Shown piece by piece: positions 32,961-43,727 of a stretch of DNA of 64,000 nt. The stretch spans positions 372,001 through 436,000 of the forward strand of contig JAZAYU010000357.1 in NCBI GenBank assembly GCA_038501625.1, given 5' to 3'. This DNA is from Corbicula japonica. Its lineage: Eukaryota; Mollusca; Bivalvia; Venerida; Cyrenidae. The notes under the pieces are model-generated. The model ran no database searches, was not told the origin of the DNA, and was given only the letters and a program-made list of their open reading frames with translations. Made by a program: the position numbers and the translations under genes. Positions within the stretch are counted from its first letter, which is position 1. Each line of letters begins with the position of its first letter.

Positions 32961-33668
32961 AAAATGCATGTGCACGCCAGCAAACTGTGGATCGAATCCA
33001 AAGCATAGAATTTCGTAAAGATTGGTTCAGAACAAGGGATGGTGATGATTGGTCTTATGGGAGAAAAACCACTTCCTCACAGCCGGGACATGGTGCTGAT
33101 TAGTCTTAAGGGAGAACAACCACTTCCTCACAGCCGGGACATGGTGCTGATTAGTCTTAAGGGAGAACGACCACTTCCTCACAGCCGGGACATGGTGCTG
33201 ATTAGTCTTAAGGGAGAACGACCACTTCCTCACAGCCGGGACATGGTGCTGATTAGTCTTAAGGGAGAACAGCCACTTCCTCACAGCCGGGACATGGTGC
33301 TGATTAGTCTTACGGGAGAACAACCAATTCCTCACAGCCGGGACATGGTGCTGATTAGTCCTAAGGGAGAACAACCACTTCCTCACAGCCGGGACATGGT
33401 GATGATTAGTCTTACGGGAGAACAACCACTTCCTCACAGCCGGGACATGGTGCTGATAAGTCTTCAGGGAGAACAACCACTTCCTCACAGCCGGGACATG
33501 GTGCTGATTAGTCTTAAGGGAGAACAACCACTTCCTCACAGCCGGGACATGGTGCTGATTAATCTTAAGGGAGAACGACCAATTCCTCACAGCCGGGACA
33601 TAGTGCATTGAACGTTTATGGTGGTGAAGTAGCGTTTGGTGGAAGTTTATCTCTGCCTAGTTCTACAG
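32961..33668 (+). pseudogene. Decayed gene, exon 3, carrying eleven 51-bp coding repeats
   Basis: Acceptor CTACCTTTCAG at 32960, donor GTATGA at 33669. From exon 2 the frame reads NACARQQTVDRIQSIEFRKD, then WFRTRDGDDWSYGR, then eleven 17-codon units ending TTSSQPGH, then SALNVYGGEVAFGGSLSLPS. Length 708 keeps phase 1. Unit 1 has Trp and Tyr codons at the variable sites. Units 2-8, 10 and 11 have TAG or TAA at the Trp site, and most also have TAA at the Tyr site. Unit 9 has neither. I count 16 in-frame stops. A second frame (MVLISLKGEQPLPHSRD units) is open across the array only because the unit length is a multiple of three. Confidence 0.65.
33039..33599. repeat. Coding minisatellite, 51-bp unit, 11 copies
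   Basis: Units differ at few positions. The most constant part is CTTCCTCACAGCCGGGACAT. Unit 1, next to the unique exon sequence, is the most divergent and the only one with TGG and TAT codons at the sites that are stops elsewhere. Confidence 0.97.
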
Positions 33669-33799
33669 GTATGATTCTTTAAAAATTATACAACAGCTTA
33701 ACATAAACAAACGCAACTACATCTGATCAAGAATTAGTAGATTAGATAGATTATTAATTGTGGTAAATTTGGCTGGTTACCAGAATTCAGTGATGAATA

Positions 33800-33900
33800 T
33801 TATAAAACTGGTTTCAAATCTCAAGCATATGGCCAGTCGATATTTCATGTGATGCTTGATATTTGAGACTGGTTTCCATTCTCAGTTGTATAACCTTGGA
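33800..33900. repeat. Palindromic MITE, family Y, short copy 6, in intron 3 of the decayed gene
   Basis: Outer arms plus GGCCAGTCGATATTTCA centre. The GATTGGCTG core is lost. Confidence 0.8.
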
Positions 33901-33945
33901 ATCAGATGTTCCAGTATATGAATATGTGTGTTACAATGAATGAAC

Positions 33946-34182
33946 CATTTACTCCATGGAATACGGCTGTTCTCCAATGGCGAACAGTGAACATTCAGAT
34001 CAGCAGACACATCGAAGCCATCTTATAGGGATCTACACTGTTCGCTATATAATTCATAAGGTTTTTTCTGACCAAGAAGTGACCACTGCAGATCCTGATC
34101 AAATGTCATGGATGTGCCAGCTGATCTGGATCTACACTTGTAGCACATGCAATAAAACTCATATATATGGAGTAAAGGGTTA
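33946..34182. repeat. Double-hairpin element, family X, copy 8, in intron 3 of the decayed gene
   Basis: Right end ATATGGAGTAAAGGGTTAA. Second hairpin good, first hairpin with mismatches. It belongs to the ACTCCAT subtype rather than the CCTCCAT subtype. Confidence 0.85.
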
Positions 34183-34646
34183 ATGCAACTTCAAGTACCT
34201 GATACATATCATAGAAACACACCTGTTCCCAGTATGACAAAAAGTATTGAGTTGGATTTTAAGCTCAACTCAATGCGATTATTTTAAAAATAATAAAATG
34301 TCCAGCTTTCTTGATTAATTTACTGGTCCCACATGCAATAAAAGCCTTTTATTTGTAGTAAAGGTTTTACAAGTTTACCACTGGTAAATATATCAGTTTT
34401 GAGTCAGGAACGTAAACATTTTGACTGTTAACCAAAAAGTTATTATATTATACAATTATTGCATTTCAGTTAGGTCGATATGGTGATTTATCGACCGGAC
34501 GAAGCAATATTGACCGAGGGCGTAAATACACATCGAAATTACATGATTACAATCAGTAACAATATATCTTAAAAGGAGCTTAATAAATAATAATGTTTTA
34601 CATGTTTCATTTAAAAAATGAGTCTTTTTACATTTCCTAATTTTAG

Positions 34647-34801
34647 ATACAGTTAAACATGACTGATCACTGTTTGGTTATGGTGCTGTACATCCACCTG
34701 GGGCTGTAAATGTGCAGGGAGGCCGGGTGAAGTTCACAACAACCTCAAACATCGTCCTCGGGCCCCATACACCACTGGTTGCAGTGAACCTTTCTTTAAA
34801 G
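34647..34801 (+). pseudogene. Decayed gene, exon 4, with one in-frame TGA
   Basis: Acceptor CCTAATTTTAG at 34646, donor AAAG|GTAATA. In the phase set by exon 3 it reads TVKHD, TGA, SLFGYGAVHPPGAVNVQGGR, then VKFTTTSNIVLGPHTPLVAV. It ends in phase 0. Gly/Val-rich beta-type content continues the style of the exon 3 tail (YGGEVAFGG). 155 bases. Confidence 0.6.
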
Positions 34802-36331
34802 GTAATATCATGTAAAATACATTTATTTAGATATCATGACATTCATTACTTTGCTTCACAACAATATTTATAACATTTTAAATATATCTACCAGTGATAT
34901 TGAATCAATAAAGAGTAATTCCTCAAGAAATTTAAGGGAAACAAAAAGGTTTCAACTTAACAAAATTGAGTTCACAAGGGTTCAGTCTGGTTCTAAAACC
35001 TAAGGGTTATTGACCCTCATGACAAAATTTTGAAGGGTCATACCCAAAATTCCTTGTGTCCTAGCCAAGTTTGCAGGAGTCAATACCTGTGTGACACCTT
35101 CAATTTTAAAGACTCGCCCCATGCTTATTTCTCGTCTCAAAACCTGTAATCTTTGTAATCTACATAAATACATGTATTATATATACATTAATGATTTTGT
35201 CATAGTGCAGCATTAATCCGCAAAATTGTTACAACTCGTCAGATTAATAATTCCGTATTGAACATTGTCCAATTTTACGATTCTGTATTTTTGCAGCTTC
35301 CGGTAGTTTCTTCGTTCCAAAATGGCCGATTTCAAACCGCAATATTTTCACAAATTCTGATTTGTTGACTCCAATGACACTCTTTCTTTAAAAAATCATT
35401 AGTGACAATGACATTTACAAATAAAAATAATATGAAATCCTCAAAAGGTTAAAGAAGTCAAATAAATAGATAGTCATTGCAAAAAAAAAAACAGAACAAG
35501 CAAAATTTTAGGAGGAAAGAACTGTACATACCGTTTAACTAATCCGATTTAAATATCCATATGTAAAAATCCTTCGTTGTTTCTCTTTTCAGCTTGACCC
35601 TATTTAGATGCATTTAATGTTTAATGAAGGTTATTGCTGCGGTATAAGAATGAAACACTTTCAAATCCTAGTCGTTACATATCAAATACCATGGTAAACA
35701 CTTCCAGCATCTTCGGGTCTTGTCCAAATTTTGTTGTCCTTCAGGTCATTGAAATATTCGAAACTGAAATAATCCTTTTTCTGACAGAATGATCATGGCG
35801 CTTGAAAAATGTAAACATTTCTTCGAAATATCTTACGTCACAACTTATATTGTGATGTAATTGCTTACATCTAATTTCACTGTTCATTATTGATTTAGTG
35901 CTCATTTAACTGGGAGTGAAATAAGTGTATATAATAAAAGGAACATTTTACTAGTATGCAATATGTAGGTTTGTATTATGTCTCGTTGCGTATGTAAACC
36001 ACATCACACTCGACCTTCGGTCTCGCATGATATTGTTTACATACCCAACTCGACAAATACAAACCTACAGATTGCATACTGTTATAATATTCCATATGTA
36101 TTAATGGCTTTTTCACTGTTAAAGAAAGGTCATGCCCTTCAATTTGGAAAAAAACCCATACTATTTTTAATGTAAAGGGGCTAAAAAAGTCTTAAACTTA
36201 AGATAAAATTAAGAGAAAGTCTTGACCATAAACAGTGTTGGCTTAATAAAGTAGTTATTACAATTATTCAGGTGGTCTCTAACAAAAGCTTTACCATACT
36301 TATCAGTATTTTTTGCTTTTTCTTACACCAG
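34802..36331 (+). other. Intron 4 of the decayed gene
   Basis: Contains the long inverted repeat at 35951-36081. Otherwise AT-rich without features. Confidence 0.45.
35951..36081. repeat. Long inverted repeat, arms about 48 bp
   Basis: AGTATGCAATATGTAGGTTT on the left mirrors AAACCTACAGATTGCATACT on the right. The inner part TATGTAAAC mirrors GTTTACATA. The loop is about 36 bp and GC-richer (CACTCGACCTTCGGTCTCGC). Probably a small foldback element. Confidence 0.85.
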
Positions 36332-36460
36332 GTGAATTGCAAGACAAGCCAAGTAACTCTTGGATGCCCCAATCTTACTCCACCCTGCCATCTTCTTGCC
36401 CGCACTCTTCAAGGGATTCCTCAGGCCAACCTTACAAATAGGACCACGACAACACTCTAA
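36332..36460 (+). pseudogene. Decayed gene, exon 5 (terminal)
   Basis: Acceptor TTCTTACACCAG at 36331. In phase 0 the exon reads VNCKTSQVTLGCPNLTPPCH, then a Thr-rich end (NRTTTTL) and TAA at 36458-36460. No internal stop. Phase 0 agrees with exon 4. A competing frame (DKPSNSWMPQSYSTLPSSCP) is also open for 36 codons and would need a different donor phase. Confidence 0.5.
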
Positions 36461-36526
36461 GCTAAAGTGTGATTGCAGCTCTACATGAACAGATGAAATC
36501 TGTCGGCGCACTGTTATATGGACGCA

Positions 36527-37129
36527 TGTAATGTAATAAGGAAATTATGCTAATAATTTACCAACATATTAGGTGTTAAACATTTATATTTTAAAATATA
36601 TTACGGGCCTTGTTTAGTTACTAATATCCTTTCCTAGATAACATCAATTAGTTTGTTTACTAATTACTTGCTCGGTCAAAAGTATTTTAGCCACAGGTCA
36701 TTTCATGTCTTCACCTGCATCTTTCAATTACATTGGACTCGATCTTGTCATGTTTAAGCAAGACGTTATATAACTGTCATTGTAGTTTTATATATTCTTC
36801 ATGTCAAACAGTCATCTCGAACAGTAATTAGTCTGCATGAACAGTCTATGGTATTGCATAAGAGCCAGAGATATTGTTCTGTATTTTTAGAGAAGAAGTG
36901 AACGGCCGGACGGCCGGAATGGGCCACGTAAGGCTCTTAGGAAATGACACTTAGAAATTTACTAGGAATATTTATACTTATATGAAAGAACTGTTTATGT
37001 TTTAGAAAGTCGGTTTAAACATAAAATTAACTGTTAAAAGCTTAAGATATATAAAGTTATTTCGGAACTCAACTGGTGTTCGTATTATTACACCCTAAGA
37101 CCTTTGTAAGAATTAACCACTACGTTACA
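36527..37129 (+). repeat. 5' LTR, 603 bp
   Basis: Starts TGTAATGTAATAAGG, ends ACTACGTTACA. Contains TATATAAAG at 37048-37056, placed as a promoter would be near the U3/R border, and a GC patch GAACGGCCGGACGGCCGGAA at 36900. Confidence 0.93.
37048..37056 (+). promoter_or_regulatory. TATA-like motif in the 5' LTR
   Basis: TATATAAAG, about 75 bases before the LTR end. A start about 30 bases downstream would give a short R-U5. Confidence 0.4.
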
Positions 37130-40100
37130 AGGTCTTCTTTGTGGTGCCCAGTGCCAGGATCTTACTTCTAGAGGTCGTCGCGGCATAACGAGAACGAAAA
37201 CTACTATACGACACAGCGCAGAAAAATCAACCTGTACGTCACGCCGGAAAGACTTCAGAAAACCACCATACGTCACGCCAGAAAACCAGAATGACGCAGA
37301 ATGTCGCAGAAGTCACAATGGAGGCTTACAGGTTAGTTCCATTTGCTAATAAAATCTTAATCCAATCATGATACACGGAACTGGTATTAAAATTAAAAAA
37401 TGTAGGCTTTTCTTTTAAAAATACGGGGGAATGGGGTTAATTTTGGATTGTAGATTTTTATTTTTGGAGATCGAAAATGTTAGTCAAGGTGCCGAATTCT
37501 TGTTTAGTATTTTTTTGAAAATTTAACTGTTAGATCAGTAATTAATTTAGGCTCTATTTGTTCTTTACTTAATAAACGATTTTCAAAAATTAAAGTGAAA
37601 ACTTTAATTGTTAAAAACAAATTTTTTGCTTAAAACAAAAATAAAAAACACGACAAGTTAACGTGCTAGATTAGTTCAAGTGAAATTTAACAATCTAAAT
37701 TTTTTTTTGCACACACATTTTTGTTGTAATTTCCAATATTTCTCAAAAATTTTAGGAAATATTTTTGTAACAGCAACGGTTGTAGGTCTAATTTTGGCAT
37801 TAACTGCTTAGTAGTTTTTTAAAGGAGATAAGAAGACAACTTTTTGATGTCATTAAGTAATATAAATATTCCGAAACACTGGTTGTATAGTTTAACTACC
37901 AGCTTAAAAAAATAGAAAAATACACAAAAAATATTTTAAAAAAAGAGAAAAATGTACTAGAAAAAAAAAGAAATTAAAAAGACTATTTTTGGTATTAACT
38001 ATCAGCTTAAAAAAGAAAAGTATTTAACATATTTTGGTATGAGTGTTGTACATGAATGATAGGTTTTTTTCTCTGGTACAAGGTATTATTACTAGATTAT
38101 GTGATGTAACTGTCGCGTTGCAAGCGTTGAGACCGTTCAATCTTTGTTTATAAGTTTTGTTCCGAGCGTATCGGATATGTATATATGTATATATTGGAGA
38201 AGAAAACAGTTAAACGCTGTTGTTATCCGCGATTATGACGCGATGAATTTAAGCTGATTCCGAGAGTACCGGAAGTCGATGTTTATGACTCTGTTTAAGC
38301 CTATGGCTATGATCATGCCTTTGGCTATGTCTATGTTTATGTCTTTGTTCGCGTTTCAGTAATGTAGTATACTGATGTAAACCGTGAAAATGCGCGATAG
38401 CATTGATTGACTTAAGTTTAACGTATGCAGCTTTGTTGCTGAATCGATCAGCGGTAAGCCTTTTTTTTTTGAAAATGTACGGGTATGTCTTCCTACATTT
38501 CGGGCTTACACATTAATGTGTACGTTACTTTTAAGCATTGGGCGCGAGTGCGCTAACGATGTCGACAATTTTTGAGAATAATTGTCACGTGACTTGTAAT
38601 TAAGTTTTGCGGTCTCAACACGTTTCGCGATTATATATCACTGTCATCGATTTAAATCGTTATGTGCTTGTATGCACGTATTTTGAAATAATGTTACTGA
38701 AATGCGATTAATCGATGTTGTTTATCTTAAAGTTGTGCGTCCATATGCACGTGTCATTTAAGGTATTTTTTCTGTCTGAGCGGTATGTCTGATGAAGTAT
38801 GCTTGTCAATATAAGTATGTAATCTTTCTTTTAAAATGATTTTTCATTATTTCATGTACCATGAATACGGAGTGTAGGGTTTTGGCTTTTTCTAAGATTT
38901 TTGTTTTCATTAAGCATAAATAGTTTACATTGTAACATATTTTCATTTTACGGCACAAGTTCATTAGACAGATTCTTATAAGAACATAACATTTATTATG
39001 ATGATTTAATGGGTATTTATTAAATGGGGTTAGTAATGCCAGTGAATTGTGTCATTGTGCGGAAGCGGGTTTAATTGGCTAGGAACAAATCGCAGAGCAT
39101 GATGTTACAGCTGGGTCATATTGCTCTCCCGTTAGTATGCTCCAATGAACGAGTCAATCTTACGGTGGGTTAAGCAGAGAATGGAATTACCTTCTGGACA
39201 ATTAACATATATTGGACATTTCATATAATATTTATAAGATCGGATTTTCCAGCTTTTTCTTCATAGTGTGGATATTTCCAACTGACATTATCTTGAGGTT
39301 ATTCGCCAACATCTCAAGACGTATAACAATACAAGTGATCAGAAATTCATCTTAACAACTTTTCACAACGGACAGGCGACGAAAAGATGATGTTTTCACT
39401 CAAGCAAGGATTGACGACCTGTCCCTGGTGAGACGCTGATGGAATGAGCAACGACGTCGATTCTGTGACGCCTCCTATGATTGGCATGACGAAACGATTG
39501 TGCGGAAGAATCCTGAGATGAACTTGGCATGCAGGGCGATAAGGATGCAGTACTATCATAAGTCGTATCGTTCCATAATTATTGATATTATCATACGTAG
39601 TAATTATCATTTTCATCACTGTTTATTATTGTTGAAATGATGCACACAGTCCTCGAACAACTAACAATAACATTTTTAAGGCAAACTCCATATGTCAAAT
39701 GTCTTGAGTATTTTCATCTTTAACACACACAGAATGTTTCTATGATTAATTATGCAGACAATTACAATGTTTTGAACATGTTAACCACTCAGTTCAGTTT
39801 GCTTTCTGTAAAATATGAAGGAAATCGGAAAAAATGAGGGTTTTTTTTCCTAAAAATATGTACAACTTTAATTACAGATTAACTAAATTGTAACTTTAAT
39901 TACAGATTAACTAAATTGTAAGTGTATAATAACAATATTTTATTATATACAGATGCTCTACATTTTCTTTCTATTTGCAGAACTTATATGCGTTTTTGAA
40001 TGTTACTCATGCAAGAAAAGGAAACCCAAATGACTCACGGATGAGATCATGGAAAAGAAATCAACATGCAGTACAAATGTTTGCAGAAGTGTTGTGACTT

Positions 40101-40508
40101 TATGAAAAATGTGATTTTTTATATTCAACCGTTATATTAGTGACTTTCCGTGTTTTAACTTTTATGAAAATGTACTTATTCTTGTATGTCTTTGGAACCG
40201 AACATCAGTTAAAGCATACATATGTACTAGTATTTAATATTAGGGTTTCCTGTACACGCACAATAATAACAATTTATATTAATAACATGTGAATGCTTCT
40301 TGCAGGCAGTAGTATCTTTATCGTAATGACAAATTTATATTACACTGAAACGGAAATATATTATTTCGGTCTGAAAAATAACAACACAAAAATGTTATTT
40401 AAAAATTAATATTTTCTCCTGACTTGTCAACTGATACTGCTGGCTGAAATATGTTCTTATACAACTATCTTTTTTTTTTTTTGGTTTTTGTAAAGAAAGG
40501 AAGGGATT
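37130..40508 (+). other. LARD internal region, non-coding
   Basis: A candidate primer binding site TGGTGCCCAGTGCCAGG begins 12 bases after the LTR (37142). A leader with several GTCACGCC motifs follows, then ATGGAGGCTTACAG|GTTAG (37318) that could be a splice donor. A possible acceptor (CTATTTGCAG) is at about 39980. The remainder is AT-rich with short direct repeats, including a 26-bp doublet near 39866-39918. No retroviral-type protein frames. Confidence 0.6.
40492..40506 (+). promoter_or_regulatory. Polypurine tract of the LARD
   Basis: AAAGAAAGGAAGGGA, ending two bases before the 3' LTR, where plus-strand DNA synthesis is primed in LTR elements. Confidence 0.8.
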
Positions 40509-41111
40509 TGTAATGTAATAAGGAAATTATGCTAATAATTTACCAACATATTAGGTGTTAAACATTTATATTTTAAAATATATTACGGGCCTTGTTTAGT
40601 TACTAATATCCTTTCCTAGATAACATCAATTAGTTTGTTTACTAATTACTTGCTCGGTCAAAAGTATTTTAGCCACAGGTCATTTCATGTCTTCACCTGC
40701 ATCTTTCAATTACATTGGACTCGATCTTGTCATGTTTAAGCAAGACGTTATATAACTGTCATTGTAGTTTTATATATTCTTCATGTCAAACAGTCATCTC
40801 GAACAGTAATTAGTCTGCATGAACAGTCTATGGTATTGCATAAGAGCCAGAGATATTGTTCTGTATTTTTAGAGAAGAAGTGAACGGCCGGACGGCCGGA
40901 ATGGGCCACGTAAGGCTCTTAGGAAATGACACTTAGAAATTTACTAGGAATATTTATACTTATATGAAAGAACTGTTTATGTTTTAGAAAGTCGGTTTAA
41001 ACATAAAATTAACTGTTAAAAGCTTAAGATATATAAAGTTATTTCGGAACTCAACTGGTGTTCGTATTATTACACCCTAAGACCTTTGTAAGAATTAACC
41101 ACTACGTTACA
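40509..41111 (+). repeat. 3' LTR, 603 bp
   Basis: Same length as the 5' LTR with a constant offset of 3982 from start to end, so no indels. No substitution was noticed in the lines compared. Confidence 0.93.
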
Positions 41112-41346
41112 CGCAGTTTGTGAGGGGCTGTGTTTTGGGTTGGAAGCAGATATGTGATGAGAGCATTTCATGTCATATATGTTCAGAGTATAATAGGTAA
41201 TTCTTTTATTTTACAGATTTAAGGTTCCAAGCCCTGTGTGGTAAACATTCAAATCAACATACACTTTGAATAGGTGATTGTGGGTTTGATTTTAACAGGG
41301 ATGAAATCTCTCTTCTTAAAGTGCAATTACTGGTTTAAACCAGGCC

Positions 41347-41453
41347 TGAAGGTTATAAAGCTGAGATTAGAAACCAGTCTCAAATCTCAAGGATCTTCAG
41401 ATGCTTGAGATTTGAGACTGGTTTCCATGCTCAGTTTTATAACCTTGGGCACA
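41347..41453. repeat. Palindromic MITE, family Y, short copy 7
   Basis: Near-perfect short form: GGTTATAAAGCTGAGATTAG to TTTTATAACCTTGGGC with a GGATCTTCAG centre. Confidence 0.88.
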
Positions 41454-41462
41454 GCCCCATAT

Positions 41463-41706
41463 GTTTATTTCTTTACTCCATGGATACTCTTTTATTGTGT
41501 GGCTGTTACAGTTTAGATCCAGATCAGCCGGCACATCAGTGCCGTCTGATCAGGATCTGAACTGTTTGCTTTATGATTCATATGTTATTTCTGACCAAAA
41601 TGCGACCAGTGCAGATCCTGATCAGACGGCACAGATGTGCCAGCTGATCTGAATCTACACTGGTCGCACATGCATAAAAATGCATATATATGGAGTAAAG
41701 GGTTAC
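41463..41706. repeat. Double-hairpin element, family X, copy 9
   Basis: Both hairpins nearly perfect. Right end ATATGGAGTAAAGGGTTA. It follows the family Y copy at a distance of 10 bases. Confidence 0.88.
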
Positions 41707-42228
41707 AATAGAATCTGACTTTGCTTTTATTATTGTGAACTGACATTGAATACCATAAAACCATAATCTGATACTGTTTTTTTTTTACTGTAACTGAAAA
41801 TGAATATCAAATTTTCAATAGACCGATCCACACAAAAATACAGCATGCAATATCAAGACCTCATGATGATCGTATGATTAAAGTTTTCTTGAAAACTGTA
41901 GAAGTAGCTTGTTTCACAAGATTTTAAATAGGCCGAAATTTTGTTTGCGAGGGTATGACTTTACCTCAAGCGATTAATATCAGAAAAAGGCATATTAGGA
42001 AAGGCTGCATCAGATAAACAAAAATCCCAATAGCAAATTATTTCCTGTGATTTCTTGCATAACATCTTTTTTTGGACAAACTCTCTACCCTTTATTTGCG
42101 TAATATATTTTTAGCTCTAGACGGTTTCTAATTAAATGTAGTTTTCAGTTAAAAAGACTCTAGTCTTGGACAAGTAATCAGGGACATTTGTCACCCAATG
42201 CAGACCTGCCATTTGTTTTGTTTTTCAG
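41707..42228. other. No gene; may be intron before the 42-kb coding remnant
   Basis: Ends TTTGTTTTGTTTTTCAG at 42228, a good splice acceptor. Confidence 0.4.
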
Positions 42229-42836
42229 ATCCTCATAACATGGGTATTGATGACTCATCAAAACTGGAGGACACACATAAATGTATTCATTTTAATGAGT
42301 CAACAGTGATTTCCCCGACCAATCCTATGGTTAGGTTTTACCATGTCAAATGAATTTTTTTTTCAACAAAGATATAAATGGACGTATTAGAAATTGCAGA
42401 TCCTCGTGACCTCCAAAGACGTATGTTTCTATCAATAGAAGAGTTTTCTGGTTCTGATATAGCATTGGTTGGTTATGGCAACCCAAAGAACCCATATTAT
42501 TATAGAAAATACCTTGATCCCAAATGTAAAGTTATTTAACCTTATTCCCAAAGGATGGGGTTCAGTTTTGGCGTGGCTTTAACAGAACAGAACGACCTAT
42601 AAAGGAGCTCTTTACGAATCTGGACAAAACCCGAAACTGTTGACTTGGGATATTATCATTTGATAATCATTCTAAATTACACTTTGACTGCTTCATGGGC
42701 TCCTGGGGCTCCTGTGCTTACTAACGATGATGAAAGATCAGTGCAGGTGGTGGAAATGCTTACCAATGGCCTACCGGACATCTATTTTAGACTTCCCGAA
42801 AGTACACAGAGAACAGTTCCATATTACTGTTGAATA
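42229..42836 (+). pseudogene. Frameshifted coding remnant of an unknown protein
   Basis: After the acceptor at 42228 the frame reads PHNMGIDDSSKLEDTHKCIH to a TGA at 42351. In the same frame, after a TAA, ATG 42378 opens MDVLEIADPRDLQRRMFLSI and runs to GNPKNPYYYRKYLDP and TAA at about 42537. A shift then gives FPKDGVQFWRGFNRTERPIK (from 42545), and another gives TASWAPGAPVLTNDDERSVQ and MLTNGLPDIYFRLPESTQRT to TGA 42831-42833. All pieces are on one strand, in order, with globular-protein composition. This is a decayed coding sequence of about 200 codons. No family recognised. It could belong to a host gene or to an old element. Confidence 0.55.
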
Positions 42837-43099
42837 GAACAAGGAGCAAAGATGAATGTATGAATTGATGAAAAGAGATCATCCTGAAATTAGTAATGAT
42901 TTGTTTGGTTTGAACTTGTATTTGATTTGCAACCATTGGTAAATATATAGTTGAGATATTATAACTGGAATTTCAGAAACATGCAGTGGCACTTTAAAAT
43001 GAAATCAACCATTATGTATCATTGTCATGCATGTGCCATATAAATTTAATGTGAAACAATTCTCTTTAGTTGCTACTTTAAAACAAAAGTGTGTTTATT

Positions 43100-43298
43100 A
43101 ACCCTTTACTGCATTGGATATGGCAGTTTCTGTGGGCAAACACTGTAGATCTATATCAGACAGCATCTATATTGTTTGCTTTTAGATTTATAAGGTTATT
43201 TTTGACCATGAAGCAACCAGTGTAGATCTAGATCAGATATCACTGGTGTGCCAGCTGATCTACACAGGTTTCAAATGTCATAAAATCTGTATATTCAC
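43100..43298. repeat. Double-hairpin element, family X, diverged copy 10
   Basis: Left end TTAACCCTTTACTGCAT. Inner part of both hairpins eroded. Confidence 0.75.
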
Positions 43299-43299
43299 C

Positions 43300-43500
43300 T
43301 TTATTGTATGGGCAAACAGTGTAGATCCAGATCAGCTACCACATCAGTGCCATCTAATCAGGACCCACACAGTTTGCTTTTAGATTCATAGGGTTATTTC
43401 TGACCAAGAAGCAAACAGCTTAGTTCTAGAATTGATATCACAGATATGCCAGCAGATCTGAATCTACAATAGTGGCAGATGACATAAAACTTGTATATAT
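43300..43500. repeat. Double-hairpin element, family X, diverged copy 11
   Basis: Tandem to copy 10. First hairpin reasonable (GTGTAGATCCAGATCAGCTA), second eroded. Confidence 0.75.
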
Positions 43501-43502
43501 GT

Positions 43503-43576
43503 GCCCAAGGTTATAAAACTTAAGCATGGAAACCAGTCTCAAATCTCAAGCATCTGATTGGCTGAAATGGCAACCA
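43503..43576. repeat. Palindromic MITE, family Y, half copy 8
   Basis: Only the left arm is present: GCCCAAGGTTATAAAACTTA to GCTGAAATGGCAACCA. The right arm is absent. Confidence 0.85.
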
Positions 43577-43727
43577 ACAATTTAAAGTTCTTCAGATTGT
43601 AACTAATCCAAATCATAAAATTGAGAGTGGGAATGAAAAACTGATCTAAGTAGTAATAGAAACCTGTGCAGTAACTCTAAAGTTAGAAGAAAATTGTGAG
43701 ATATCCAAGTATATCATCTGCTCTTCT

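Larger units (their letters stand above)
36527..41111 (+). mobile_element. Complete non-autonomous LTR retrotransposon (LARD type), 4585 bp
   Basis: Two 603-bp direct repeats I could not distinguish, TG...CA ends with TGTAA/TTACA terminal inverted repeats, CGCA on both sides (36523-36526 and 41112-41115) as a 4-bp target duplication, a purine tract next to the 3' LTR and a tRNA-like primer site candidate after the 5' LTR. The 3379-bp interior has no gag, protease, reverse transcriptase or integrase frame. A large non-coding interior defines LARDs, which borrow proteins from related elements (family knowledge). Identical LTRs imply a recent insertion. It sits 66 bases past the stop of the decayed gene. 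Confidence 0.9.

Noticed and set aside
36272..36460. Independent 62-codon gene
   Set aside because: The first part is intron sequence. The acceptor at 36331 and the phase match make it exon 5 of the decayed gene.
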